A stretch of 48,428 bases of DNA from Rhizobium mayense (GCF_030272705.1 NZ_JARFYM010000040.1:1-48428), one strand, 5' to 3'; shown: positions 18,486-26,521, counted from the stretch's first letter. The notes: generated by a model not told the origin, from the sequence alone. Translations and numbers: made by a program.

Positions 18486-19196
18486 ATGCCGCGACGGTCG
18501 GGTTGGTTTGCGCGCTTGAGGAGCCGTCCGCTCTGGCAGCGTATCATCCTTGCCCCCATCGCTTTGTTGCTGCTGCCCTATTTCCTTATCCCCCTCTACG
18601 CCCTGCCGTTCATTCATCCAATTTCAACCCTGATGCTGCGCGATGCCGTCCTGCTTCAGGGATATGATCGCCGATGGGTTTCCTTCGATGACATCGCACC
18701 GGTGCTGGTGCGGTCGGTCCTGGTTTCGGAGGACGGGCAGTTCTGTTTTCACGGCGGTGTCGACTGGGGCGAGATGCGCATGCTCGTACAGGAGACGCTA
18801 CGGGGCGAGTCCACCCGGGGTGGCAGCACGATCCCGATGCAGACCGTGAAGAATCTTTTCCTCTGGAATAGCCGCTCCTTCGTGCGCAAGGCGCTGGAGC
18901 TGCCGCTTGCCGTTACCTCCTCGTTTGTCTGGCCGAAGCGGCGGATGATGGAAATCTATCTGAACATCGCCGAATGGGGGCCGGGGATTTACGGCATAGA
19001 GGCGGCGGCACAATATCATTTCAAGGTGCCGGCCTCGAAATTGACCGCCCGCCAGGCCGCGCTTCTCGCCGTCTCCTTGCCCAATCCGATCGACCGGGTT
19101 GCGAGCAGGCCGGGGCGCGGACTGCGCCAGCTCGCGTCGCTGATCCAGCGTCGGGCGAAGAATTCCGCCGACTACATCAAATGCCTTTATAACTGA
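18486..19196 (+). CDS. mtgA: monofunctional peptidoglycan transglycosylase
   Basis: Membrane-anchored GT51 enzyme that polymerises lipid II into glycan strands in the periplasm. 236 aa. One N-terminal transmembrane helix (about 18-40), then the GT51 domain with the catalytic Glu82 in SEDGQFCFHGG and conserved GGSTIPMQTVKNLFLW (about 117-132) and EIYLNIAEWG (about 165-174). No transpeptidase domain follows. ATG at 18486 has GAGGAAG upstream; a GTG at 18435 is a weaker alternative that would add 17 residues. Confidence 0.94.
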   Translation: MPRRSGWFARLRSRPLWQRIILAPIALLLLPYFLIPLYALPFIHPISTLMLRDAVLLQGYDRRWVSFDDIAPVLVRSVLVSEDGQFCFHGGVDWGEMRMLVQETLRGESTRGGSTIPMQTVKNLFLWNSRSFVRKALELPLAVTSSFVWPKRRMMEIYLNIAEWGPGIYGIEAAAQYHFKVPASKLTARQAALLAVSLPNPIDRVASRPGRGLRQLASLIQRRAKNSADYIKCLYN

Positions 19197-19291
19197 TATC
19201 AGAACTTGTCGTTCGATCGGGCAACCGTCATCTGGCATTCTTGCATGTGACGTAAGGGCGGGTGATCTGCCACCAACACCGGACCTGCCCC

Positions 19292-20014
19292 ATGAGCATC
19301 GATGCCTTCTCGCCTGAACTGCTGAAATATTCCAAGAGCCGTCATCCGGAACCGCCTCCTCATCTCGGTCGGCGCTACGATCTCTCGGGGAATTTTCAGT
19401 ACGAGCCGGGCAATACGATTGTCTGCCATGTAGTGGAAGGTTCCGAAACGCAGCGCGCCGTCGTTGCGGCGCGGGAGAAATTTCTGGTCATGCCTGAAGC
19501 CTCGCAGTTCACCTTCACGCCGATTTCCAGCCTGCATATGACGCTGTTTCAAGGTATCATCGAATATCGCCGCACGCGGCCTTACTGGCCGGCGGATATA
19601 GCGCTCGATGCACCGATCGATGAGATGACGGAGATCATGGGCGAGCGATTGAAGGCCTTTTCCACGCGCGATCCGTTCAAGGTGGCGGTGACGCATGCGC
19701 GCCCGAGTGGCCTGCTCGTGGACGGCGCGACCGAGACGGATCGGAGGCTGATGCGGGAGTGGCGCAATGCCCTTGCCGATCTCCTCGGCTATCGCCACCC
19801 CGACCATGACGTCTATCCGTTCCACATTACCTTCGCCTATGTCATCGAGCGCCTGGCTGACGAGGCGCTGCCGCGCTGGCAGGCGATGCTGGACCAGGTT
19901 GCCGCCGATGTCCGCGCTGCGGCGCCGATCATCGAGCTGCGCCCGCCGGCCTTTTGTTCGTTCGATAACATGAATCATTTCGAGGAACTTCTGGTATTGG
20001 AGTTCCGGAAATAA
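19292..20014 (+). CDS. DUF1868 / 2H phosphoesterase-like protein
   Basis: Cytoplasmic protein of 240 aa with the two-histidine signature of the 2H phosphoesterase superfamily: His82-x-Thr84 (HMTLF) and His178-x-Thr180 (HITFAY). Relatives include RNA cyclic phosphodiesterases and 2'-5' RNA ligase-like proteins; the DUF1868 branch has, as far as I know, no settled substrate. Start at 19292 (MSIDAFSPE) by protein similarity; the Shine-Dalgarno sequence is weak. It lies 13 bp before the GST gene and probably forms a two-gene unit with it. Confidence 0.8.
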   Translation: MSIDAFSPELLKYSKSRHPEPPPHLGRRYDLSGNFQYEPGNTIVCHVVEGSETQRAVVAAREKFLVMPEASQFTFTPISSLHMTLFQGIIEYRRTRPYWPADIALDAPIDEMTEIMGERLKAFSTRDPFKVAVTHARPSGLLVDGATETDRRLMREWRNALADLLGYRHPDHDVYPFHITFAYVIERLADEALPRWQAMLDQVAADVRAAAPIIELRPPAFCSFDNMNHFEELLVLEFRK

Positions 20015-20027
20015 AAAGGGACAAATC

Positions 20028-20675
20028 ATGGACAAGCTGACCCTCTACATCGGAAACAAGAACTATTCCTCCTGGTCCTTTCGGCCATGGATCGCGTTGG
20101 AGGGTTGCCGCATCTTTTTCGAAGAGGTGCTGATCCCCTTCGATTTTCCAGCCGGCAATCCGCGCATTCGCGAGGTTTCGCCGACAGGCAAGGTGCCGAT
20201 GCTGGTCCATGGTGAATTCAAAGTCTGGGAATCGCTCGCCATCATCGAATATGTGGCCGAGCTTTTCCCGGATGCCGGGCTCTGGCCTAAAGATCGGCAG
20301 GCGCGCGCCTTGGCGCGCTCGATCTCCATGGAGATGCTGGCGGGCTTCCGCGCGCTGCGCAATGCCTGCCCGATGAACATCCGTCGTCCCGTCAGCCGGC
20401 TCGATCTGCCCGAGGGTGTCATGGACGATGTTGCGCGCATCGAGACGATCTGGCGCGACATGCGCGCCCTTTCCGGCGGCCCCTTCCTGTTCGGCGCTTT
20501 CTCCGGCGCCGATGCGATGTTTGCGCCGGTCGTCAACCGCCTCGAGGTTTATGATCTCGTCAGCGCCGCCGACACGCTGGACTATATGGCTGCGATGAAA
20601 GCCCTGCCCGCCTGGCAGAAATGGGAAAAAGCGGCGCGTGAAGAGCCGTGGATCGTGCCGGAAGACGAGGCCTGA
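20028..20675 (+). CDS. glutathione S-transferase family protein
   Basis: 215 aa. N-terminal thioredoxin-like GST domain (about 4-80) with LYIGNKNYSSWSFRPWIALE, a cis-Pro region TGKVPMLVHG and the glutathione-binding WESLAIIEY; helical C-terminal domain (about 90-210). The YSSWS start resembles the YfcF/zeta-like group, where Ser is the thiol-activating residue. Substrate unknown. AAGGGAC precedes the ATG, and the gene follows the DUF1868 gene by 13 bp. Confidence 0.88.
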   Translation: MDKLTLYIGNKNYSSWSFRPWIALEGCRIFFEEVLIPFDFPAGNPRIREVSPTGKVPMLVHGEFKVWESLAIIEYVAELFPDAGLWPKDRQARALARSISMEMLAGFRALRNACPMNIRRPVSRLDLPEGVMDDVARIETIWRDMRALSGGPFLFGAFSGADAMFAPVVNRLEVYDLVSAADTLDYMAAMKALPAWQKWEKAAREEPWIVPEDEA

Positions 20676-20854
20676 TCGCTGATTCGGCTTCCATCGGTCC
20701 GAATCCGACGGTGCGGGCAAAAAATGCGGGAAGGGACTGGTCAAAGTCCCTTTAGCCATGTATAAGCCCGCCCAATTTCCGAAATTGATGCATATCTGTT
20801 TCGGCCGCCTGGCTGGCCGCTGATATGTTTCGTCCGCAAAGTGGAGTAACGAGA

Positions 20855-21040
20855 ATGGCTGTACCGAAGAGAAAAACGAGCCCGTCCAAGCGCGGTATGC
20901 GCCGCTCGGCTGATGCGCTCAAGGCTCCGACCTATGTCGAAGACAAGAACTCCGGCGAACTGCGTCGCCCGCATCATATCGATCTGAAGACCGGCATGTA
21001 TCGCGGTCGCCAGGTTCTGACGCCGAAGGAAAGCGCATAA
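20855..21040 (+). CDS. rpmF: 50S ribosomal protein L32
   Basis: Small basic ribosomal protein of 61 aa. [18 protein letters not shown] is the universal L32 N-terminus. The zinc-binding cysteines found in some L32 are absent, as in other alphaproteobacteria. ATG at 20855 has GTGGAG upstream; the frame is open ten codons earlier but without function. Followed by a clear terminator. Confidence 0.97.
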
Positions 21041-21069
21041 TTCAAGCGCGCCCTTAGGGTTGAGATTCA

Positions 21070-21095
21070 AAGGCTGGCGTTTCGCCGGCCTTTTT
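21070..21095 (+). terminator. Rho-independent terminator of rpmF
   Basis: Ten-pair stem (AAGGCTGGCG with CGCCGGCCTT, one T-G wobble) with TTT loop and following T run, 29 nt after the rpmF stop. Its position also argues that the next gene starts downstream of it. Confidence 0.9.
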
Positions 21096-21203
21096 CTGTT
21101 TGCGAATTCGGTTCGGACTTCGCGCCTGAAAATCGCTTCGCACTTCTCCTGGAATTGCTTTAAGACTGGCGGCGACTTCAATTCCGAAGAGATTTTTCTG
21201 GTT

Positions 21204-21611
21204 ATGATTGTTGCCTTCCCGCTGATGATCGTTCCCCTCGTGCTTTACAATCTGGCGATGCTGGGTTTGATGGGCGCTGGCGGTATCGCGTCCCTCAACG
21301 ATGTGATGCTTACCCTCGCCATGCTTTCGAGCGCGACATGGACGCTGCAGCTTGGTGATTTCTTCATCGTCATCGCGCTGATCATGCTGTTTTTCGAAAT
21401 TCTGAAGGCGACGCGCAACGGTTCCGGCTCGCTGCTCAATCACATGCTGTCGATGCTGGTGTTCATCGCCTATCTCGTCGAATTCCTGCTGGTCAAGGAC
21501 GCGGCGACGCAAACTTTCTTCGTCCTGATGACCATCGCCTTCATCGACGTCATCGGGGGATTCACCATTTCGATCCGCTCGGCCGGACGGGATGTTTCGA
21601 TCGGGCTGTAA
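21204..21611 (+). CDS. small conserved membrane protein, function unknown
   Basis: 135 aa with about four hydrophobic helices (residues about 1-25, 47-70, 85-105 and 112-130), no recognised domain. The start at 21204 (MIVAFPLMIVPLVLYN) is preferred because the open frame upstream runs through the rpmF terminator; GAAGAG lies upstream at normal distance. It is convergent with phaR and separated from it by a hairpin. No function is proposed. Confidence 0.65.
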   Translation: MIVAFPLMIVPLVLYNLAMLGLMGAGGIASLNDVMLTLAMLSSATWTLQLGDFFIVIALIMLFFEILKATRNGSGSLLNHMLSMLVFIAYLVEFLLVKDAATQTFFVLMTIAFIDVIGGFTISIRSAGRDVSIGL

Positions 21612-21618
21612 GGGTTTT

Positions 21619-21645
21619 TACCCTCTCCCCGATGGGGCGAGGGTA
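21619..21645. terminator. hairpin between convergent membrane protein gene and phaR
   Basis: TACCCTC-T-CCCC pairs with GGGG-C-GAGGGTA around a GAT loop. It resembles the CCCTCTCCCC-type intergenic repeat common in rhizobia and lies within 10 bp of both stop codons. Confidence 0.55.
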
Positions 21646-21651
21646 GGATGC

Positions 21652-22224
21652 TCACAAACTGTCCAGCTTGTTCTGCATAGCGCGGAGCTGTTCTTTCAGC
21701 TCGTCGATGTCCTTTGCCTCCGCCTTGCGGCTTTCTTTCGCCGGCGGTTTCATGAAGGGCGAAAACATCTGCATGGCCTGCTGGAACATTTCTGTGTTGC
21801 GGCGGACCTGCTCCTCGACCATCTGGATCGGCAGTTGCAGGTTCTTGCCGAGCGGCGTTTCGCCGAAGGCGCGGTTGATCTGCTCGCGCATCTGTGTCTG
21901 CTGCTCGGTAAAGGCGCGCATGGAATGTTCGAGAAAGCTCGGCACGACCATCTGCATCTGATCGCCGTAATAGGTGATCAATTGCCTGAGGAACGAAATC
22001 GGCAACAGCGTATTTCCGGTCTTCGATTCCTGTTCGAAAATGATCTGCGTTAGAACCGAATGCGTGATCTCCTCGCCGCTTTTTGCATCCTGGACGATAA
22101 ATTCCTCTCCCTTTTTCACCATCTCCGCTAGGTCATCCAACGTCACGTATGTGCTGGTGCCGGTATTGTATAAGCGGCGATTGGCATATTTCTTGATAAC
22201 GATCTGGCCCTCATTTTTTGCCAT
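21652..22224 (-). CDS. phaR: polyhydroxyalkanoate synthesis repressor PhaR
   Basis: Regulator of polyhydroxybutyrate metabolism, called AniA in S. meliloti, controlling carbon flow and phasin genes. 190 aa. N-terminal DNA-binding domain (about 1-70: KKYANRRLYNTGTSTYVTLDDLAEMV, then FIVQDAKSGEEITHSVL), then the PHB-binding region (LTQIIFEQESKTGNTLLPISFLRQLI) and a charged coiled-coil C-terminus (KDIDELKEQLRAMQNKLDSL). ATG at 22224 has CAGGAGA upstream; the frame is open to 22476 but this overlaps phaA. Divergent from phaA, with 239 bp between, where it may act directly. Confidence 0.95.
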   Translation of the reverse strand: MAKNEGQIVIKKYANRRLYNTGTSTYVTLDDLAEMVKKGEEFIVQDAKSGEEITHSVLTQIIFEQESKTGNTLLPISFLRQLITYYGDQMQMVVPSFLEHSMRAFTEQQTQMREQINRAFGETPLGKNLQLPIQMVEEQVRRNTEMFQQAMQMFSPFMKPPAKESRKAEAKDIDELKEQLRAMQNKLDSL

Positions 22225-22463
22225 TATCAGTCTCCTGGCCCCGTCTGATTGTATGGAAACTCCTCCACCGCCAAGTGTAGACGCAAAAGAAGCTTGGTGA
22301 CAATCGGTTTGTGCGATGCGGCAAGCCCTTTCCTTTAATTGTATTTTTTGCCGGGTGATGACGACTTCATGAAATCTGGAAGACCAAAATTCTTGTCGTT
22401 TGACTCGGGCGCAAAGCTTTGACAGTTTCGCCTTATATATGTCCAACCTGTGAGGAGGCTTCC

Positions 22464-23645
22464 ATGAGCAATCCATCCATCGTCGTCGCCAGTGCAGCTC
22501 GCACTGCTGTCGGTTCCTTCAACGGCGCCTTTGCGACCATCCCGGCTCATGAGCTCGGCGCAGCTGCGATCAAGGGCGCATTGGAGCGCTCCGGTGTCGA
22601 TGCCAAGGAAGTCGACGAGGTGATCCTCGGTCAGGTGCTGCAGGCCGGCGAAGGCCAGAACCCGGCTCGCCAGGCCGCCATGAAGGCCGGCGTTCCGCAG
22701 GAAGCGACCGCCTGGGGCGTTAATCAGCTCTGTGGCTCCGGTTTGCGCGCCGTAGCACTTGGCATGCAGCAGATCGCTTCTGGCGACGCCAAGATCATCG
22801 TCGCCGGCGGCCAGGAATCCATGTCCATGGCCCCTCATGCCGCCCATCTTCGCGGCGGCACCAAGATGGGTGACATGAAGATGATCGATACGATGATCAA
22901 GGACGGCCTGACGGATGCCTTCTACGGCTATCATATGGGCATCACGGCGGAAAACATCGCCCGTCAGTGGCAGCTTTCGCGCGACGACCAGGATCAGTTC
23001 GCGGTTTCCTCGCAGAACAAGGCCGAAGCCGCGCAGCTCGCCGGCCGTTTCAAGGACGAGATCGTGCCCTTCATCGTCAAGAGCCGTAAGGGCGACGTCA
23101 GCGTCGATGCCGACGAATTTATCCGTCACGGTGCGACGCTGGACAACATGACCAAGCTGCGCCCTGCCTTCGACAAGGAAGGCACGGTAACGGCCGGCAA
23201 TGCATCAGGCATCAATGACGGAGCGGCCGCTGCCGTGCTGATGACCGAGGCGGAAGCCTCGCGCCGCGGCATCCAGCCGCTCGCCCGCATCGTTTCCTGG
23301 GCAACTGCCGGCGTCGACCCGCAGATCATGGGCACCGGTCCGATCCCAGCCTCGCGCAAGGCGCTGGAAAAGGCGGGCTGGTCTGTCGGCGACCTCGACC
23401 TCATCGAGGCCAACGAGGCCTTTGCCGCGCAAGCCTGCGCCGTCAACAAGGATCTCGGCTGGGATACGTCCATCGTCAACGTCAATGGCGGCGCCATCGC
23501 CATCGGCCATCCGATCGGTGCTTCCGGCGCCCGCATCCTCAACACGCTTCTCTTCGAAATGAAGCGTCGCGGCGCCAAGAAGGGCCTCGCCACGCTCTGC
23601 ATCGGCGGCGGCATGGGCGTCGCCATGTGCTTCGAAGCGCTCTAG
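22464..23645 (+). CDS. phaA: acetyl-CoA C-acetyltransferase (beta-ketothiolase)
   Basis: First enzyme of polyhydroxybutyrate synthesis, joining two acetyl-CoA into acetoacetyl-CoA. 393 aa, standard for biosynthetic thiolases. Active-site residues are Cys90 (NQLCGSG), His349 (IGHPIGASG) and Cys379 (LCIGGGMG). GAGGAGG immediately precedes ATG 22464. Divergent from phaR and followed by phaB after 236 bp containing a repeat element. The polymerase phaC is not in this window. Confidence 0.97.
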   Translation: MSNPSIVVASAARTAVGSFNGAFATIPAHELGAAAIKGALERSGVDAKEVDEVILGQVLQAGEGQNPARQAAMKAGVPQEATAWGVNQLCGSGLRAVALGMQQIASGDAKIIVAGGQESMSMAPHAAHLRGGTKMGDMKMIDTMIKDGLTDAFYGYHMGITAENIARQWQLSRDDQDQFAVSSQNKAEAAQLAGRFKDEIVPFIVKSRKGDVSVDADEFIRHGATLDNMTKLRPAFDKEGTVTAGNASGINDGAAAAVLMTEAEASRRGIQPLARIVSWATAGVDPQIMGTGPIPASRKALEKAGWSVGDLDLIEANEAFAAQACAVNKDLGWDTSIVNVNGGAIAIGHPIGASGARILNTLLFEMKRRGAKKGLATLCIGGGMGVAMCFEAL

Positions 23646-23760
23646 AGAGCATTCCGCTTTCAGGTGATCTCACCTGAAAGCGGAAAAGATGCTCTGGATT
23701 CAAAAGGCTAGAGCGATCTTTGTGCGTTCGCATGAACGCACAGCGCTCCAGGGCGCTTCG
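23646..23760. repeat. RIME-like double palindrome between phaA and phaB
   Basis: Two adjacent palindromes. The first has 16-nt perfect arms at 23652-23667 and 23670-23685 with a 2-nt centre, flanked by outer GAGC/GCTC (23647-23650 and 23691-23694). The second has arms TGTGCGTTC at 23721-23729 and GAACGCACA at 23734-23742, flanked by GAGCG/CGCTC. This is the form of the Rhizobium intergenic mosaic elements. It could act as a partial terminator between phaA and phaB. Confidence 0.75.
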
Positions 23761-23881
23761 CTCGGTCCCCAAACAGTGCGAGATGGTTTTGAATAAGATC
23801 GTGCTAAAGTAAATAGCGAGAGAGGGATTAAGCGATTCGAGAACGCTGATCCGCTTTGGCGACAACAGAGGGGAGTGGAAT

Positions 23882-24607
23882 ATGAGCAGAGTGGCGTTGG
23901 TGACAGGTGGTACCCGCGGCATCGGGGCGGCCATTTCAATGGCGTTGCGCAATGCGGGCTATCGGGTTGCGGCAACCTATGCCGGCAATGACGAGAAGGC
24001 ACGGGCTTTCCATGAAGTGACGGGCATTTCCGTCCATAAGTGGGACGTGTCCGACTATGAAGCCTGCGGTAAGGGCATCGCCGAGATTCAGGGCGAACTC
24101 GGTCCGATCGAGATTCTCGTCAACAATGCCGGGATCACCCGAGATGCCATGTTCCACAAAATGACGCCGCAGCAATGGCACGAGGTCGTCAACACCAACC
24201 TCACAGGCCTGTTCAACATGACGCATCATGTCTGGCAGGGCATGCGCGACCGCAGCTTTGGCCGCGTCGTCAATATTTCGTCGATCAACGGGCAGAAGGG
24301 CCAGATGGGTCAGGCGAACTATTCCGCCGCCAAAGCCGGCGACCTCGGCTTCACCAAGGCGCTTGCGCAGGAGGGTGCCGCCAAGAATATCACCGTCAAT
24401 GCCATCTGCCCTGGCTATATTGGCACTGAGATGGTGCTTGCGGTGCCGGAAAAGGTCTTGAACGAGCGGATCATCCCGCAGATCCCCGTCGGCCGTCTGG
24501 GCGATCCAGAGGAAATTGCCCGCATCGTCGTCTTCCTCGTCGGCGATGACGCCGGCTTCATCACGGGGTCGACGATCAGCGCCAATGGCGGTCAATTCGT
24601 CGTTTGA
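23882..24607 (+). CDS. phaB: acetoacetyl-CoA reductase
   Basis: NADPH-dependent reductase making (R)-3-hydroxybutyryl-CoA, the PHB monomer. 241 aa short-chain dehydrogenase. Cofactor motif TGGTRGIG at 8-15, NNAG at 81-84, and catalytic Ser (SSINGQ, 133-134), Tyr147 and Lys151. The C-terminus TGSTISANGGQFVV is typical of PhaB. GGGGAG lies just before ATG 23882. Works with phaA upstream. Confidence 0.96.
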   Translation: MSRVALVTGGTRGIGAAISMALRNAGYRVAATYAGNDEKARAFHEVTGISVHKWDVSDYEACGKGIAEIQGELGPIEILVNNAGITRDAMFHKMTPQQWHEVVNTNLTGLFNMTHHVWQGMRDRSFGRVVNISSINGQKGQMGQANYSAAKAGDLGFTKALAQEGAAKNITVNAICPGYIGTEMVLAVPEKVLNERIIPQIPVGRLGDPEEIARIVVFLVGDDAGFITGSTISANGGQFVV

Positions 24608-24650
24608 TCTGGAAGCGCAAGTGCCAGATGATTGCCGGGATGCCCGGCAA

Positions 24651-24824
24651 TCATCGCTGGCTTGAATTCGCGGATCGCCGCTGCCGGCGTTTGAATTCCA
24701 AAACGACGGGCTCAAAGGTTATACGCCGCATTTCCTTCTCCCGCATCCGCGCGGCATAACCCAGCACAATAAACGTGGTGCCGACAAGAGCGAGCCCTGC
24801 GATGCTTGCAATGATCTCGGCCAT
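24651..24824 (-). CDS. small single-span membrane protein, function unknown
   Basis: 57 aa: a hydrophobic segment (about 3-23, AEIIASIAGLALVGTTFIVLGYAA) followed by a basic cytoplasmic-type tail (RMREKEMRRI and KRRQRRS). ATG at 24824 has AAGGA at about 8 nt; a TTG six codons earlier is possible. No family recognised. Charge pattern and ribosome site support coding, but its short length keeps confidence moderate. Confidence 0.55.
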   Translation of the reverse strand: MAEIIASIAGLALVGTTFIVLGYAARMREKEMRRITFEPVVLEFKRRQRRSANSSQR

Positions 24825-25001
24825 GGTGCCGTTCCTTTCCAAAAACGCTGACCCGATCCCCGCGAGACCGGCGTGGGTGTGTTCGTCTCAAGAAAAATAT
24901 CGGTCCAATATTGTCGGCGCGGATGATTTCGCTTTTACGACCGATCGCCGACAGAGCGTCGACGATCGGCCAAAAGAAATCGATCTTAGCCGGTAACCGC
25001 C

Positions 25002-25256
25002 TTAGCGGCAGCGAGCCTCATAGCGGCGGCCGTTGCGGTCACGGTAAATGCAATAGCCCGGGTGCTCATGGGACCGGCCGATGAGATAGCCGACGGCACC
25101 GCCGGCGACGGCGCCAATTGCGGCACCACCCCAGCTATTGCTGGCAACACCGCCTATGATCGCGCCCGTTCCGGCGCCGATGGCTGTTCCCCTTTCGGTC
25201 GCGGTGCATGAGGCAAGTGCGCCGACAAGGGCGATCGCGACGATGATTTTCTTCAT
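25002..25256 (-). CDS. glycine-zipper lipoprotein
   Basis: 84 aa. Lipoprotein signal peptide MKKIIVAIALVGALASC with lipobox ALAS-Cys17, then a glycine-zipper hydrophobic region (GTAIGAGTGAIIGGVASN and GGAAIGAVAGGAVGYLIG, about 23-61) and a short basic tail with two Cys. Such small osmotically inducible-type lipoproteins anchor in the outer or inner membrane; the role is unknown. AGGGAG precedes ATG 25256. A DUF3309 gene lies just upstream on the same strand. Confidence 0.8.
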   Translation of the reverse strand: MKKIIVAIALVGALASCTATERGTAIGAGTGAIIGGVASNSWGGAAIGAVAGGAVGYLIGRSHEHPGYCIYRDRNGRRYEARCR

Positions 25257-25301
25257 GATAATGCTCCCTAGTGGTTGAGGTCTTCAACAATATCGGCCGG
25301 A

Positions 25302-25457
25302 TCAGATCCGGCCCATCAGTAGCAGGATGAGGAGGATGACAAGAACAAGTCCGAGACCACCTGATGGACCGTAACCCCAACCCCGGCTGTAACCCCAGTT
25401 CGGAAGTGCACCGATCAGCAACAGAATCAAAATCACGAGTAATATTGTACCAAGCAT
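25302..25457 (-). CDS. DUF3309 family small membrane protein
   Basis: 51 aa with two hydrophobic segments flanking a Gly/Tyr/Trp linker: MLGTILLVILILLLIGALP, NWGYSRGWGYGPSGG, then LGLVLVILLILLLMGRI. This is the DUF3309 pattern, found in many proteobacteria, function unknown. GGAGGAA precedes ATG 25457. A possible EcfG/RpoE2 promoter lies at 25609-25633 and a 15-bp palindrome at 25502-25516, suggesting stress control (inference). Confidence 0.82.
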   Translation of the reverse strand: MLGTILLVILILLLIGALPNWGYSRGWGYGPSGGLGLVLVILLILLLMGRI

Positions 25458-25501
25458 GACAAATTTCCTCCGAGTCTGGCGCCTAGAGCACCCCCGCCGG
25501 A

Positions 25502-25516
25502 GTGACGTTACGTCAC
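25502..25516. promoter_or_regulatory. 15-bp perfect palindrome upstream of DUF3309 gene
   Basis: GTGACGT and ACGTCAC around one central T, 45 nt upstream of the DUF3309 start codon. An operator is likely; the regulator is unknown. Confidence 0.4.
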
Positions 25517-25608
25517 CCAGGCAGATAAGATGCGCTAGATTCAAAGTCCCGATGCGTCCTTTATCGTCCCCCTCTAATGAGTAGCGCACCACTGTCGCCG
25601 TGAATAGA

Positions 25609-25633
25609 AACTTGTTTCGCGAGAAATTGTTCC
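25609..25633 (-). promoter_or_regulatory. EcfG/RpoE2-type promoter candidate for DUF3309 gene
   Basis: On the minus strand: GGAAC, 16-nt spacer, AGTT. The alphaproteobacterial general-stress consensus is GGAAC-N16/17-CGTT (S. meliloti RpoE2: GGAAC-N18/19-TT). It differs from the first form by one base and is located about 150 nt before the start codon. Confidence 0.45.
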
Positions 25634-25798
25634 GGCTCAGAAATAACAAGTCATGGAAGTAAGCTGGCGGGCTGGCCAAAAGTGTTAACACACGCGCTCG
25701 AACACCTGCGGAAAATGTCCACCGACGACCTCTGCATATGGTTAAAAATTGATTTAAATACAATATGTTGCGGTGAACGAAACAGGAAACTGGACCTG

Positions 25799-25823
25799 TC
25801 CGCGATTCGTCAGCGATTCGTTC
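25799..25823. repeat. GANTC-pair repeat unit, copy 1
   Basis: Degenerate copy (begins TCCGCGATTCG). GATTC at 25804 and 25815, 11 bp apart. It lacks the clean inner palindrome of copies 2 and 4. Confidence 0.7.
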
Positions 25824-25873
25824 TGCATTTGGGCTTTGGTTAATGCTGGGACGACTGGTTCATCCAAAGATCT

Positions 25874-25890
25874 ACCTCTTTCGAAGAGGT
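25874..25890. repeat. short perfect hairpin in GANTC-rich region
   Basis: ACCTCTT and AAGAGGT around TCG, 7 pairs extendable by a wobble. It lies between repeat copies 1 and 2. No T-run follows, so a terminator is unlikely. Confidence 0.4.
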
Positions 25891-26050
25891 GGACTTAAAC
25901 CTGATCGCCGAAAAGTGGTACTTCGCCAGCGAAATGGTTAATACCAGCGATTTTTGAGGCTAATCGTGTCGCCTCCCCGTTCTCCATTTGGATGAGTTGC
26001 CCTATCCGAACGCTATATCTAGCTGTGAACAAATCGAGTACATGAGCGAA

Positions 26051-26075
26051 TCAGCGATTCGTCGCTGATTCGTTC
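26051..26075. repeat. GANTC-pair repeat unit, copy 2
   Basis: Contains TCAGCGATTCGTCGCTGA at 26051-26068: arms TCAGCGA and TCGCTGA around TTCG. GATTC sites at 26056 and 26067. Confidence 0.8.
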
Positions 26076-26266
26076 CGGCTTTGGTCGACGTGTTAACGGA
26101 TTCAATTTATGCGCGAATTTATGAATTTGTCATATATGGTTTCGCTTAAAAGTTAATCGCAATCCACGATTCGGCAGGATTCTATGTTTCAACCAATCAG
26201 AGTCCTGTGCGTTTCGTTCGGAATAACCCTAGATGTTGTGTGGAACAAATGCAGAATCGGCCGATG

Positions 26267-26291
26267 TCAGTGATTCGTCGCCGATTCGTTC
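26267..26291. repeat. GANTC-pair repeat unit, copy 3
   Basis: Variant TCAGTGATTCGTCGCCGA at 26267-26284. Two substitutions leave most inner pairs intact (one wobble, one mismatch) and both GATTC sites (26272, 26283) unchanged. Confidence 0.75.
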
Positions 26292-26354
26292 CGGCTTTGG
26301 CCCGAATCTTAATTCGGAAGTTTCAGGGCCGGATTCTCAGGGGAATTTACCGGC

Positions 26355-26370
26355 TTAACAAGCGGTTAAC
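26355..26370. promoter_or_regulatory. CtrA-type binding site
   Basis: TTAA at 26355-26358, seven bases, TTAAC at 26366-26370: a perfect match to the alphaproteobacterial CtrA full site TTAA-N7-TTAAC. It lies within the GANTC array between copies 3 and 4, about 370 bp before the helicase start. Confidence 0.5.
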
Positions 26371-26521
26371 CATGTTTTCGAGCGCGGCTATCGTTCTGCC
26401 GGATTTGCCTCTTGACTCTTGATTCACGTGAAAAGTGGGTCTGTGTGCGATTCAGTATTTGGTGGGATTCTGTGAATCAAAATCCATATATAGTAGTGAA
26501 CAGAACGAGAACCGTGGTGAG

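Noticed and set aside
22418..22440. TTGACA and TATATA as phaA promoter
   Set aside because: The two boxes are only 9 nt apart, so they cannot form a normal sigma-70 promoter.
26027..26040. DnaA box near the repeat units
   Set aside because: TGTGAACAAA-like sequence differs from TGTGGATAA at two or more positions in each copy; not enough to claim DnaA sites.
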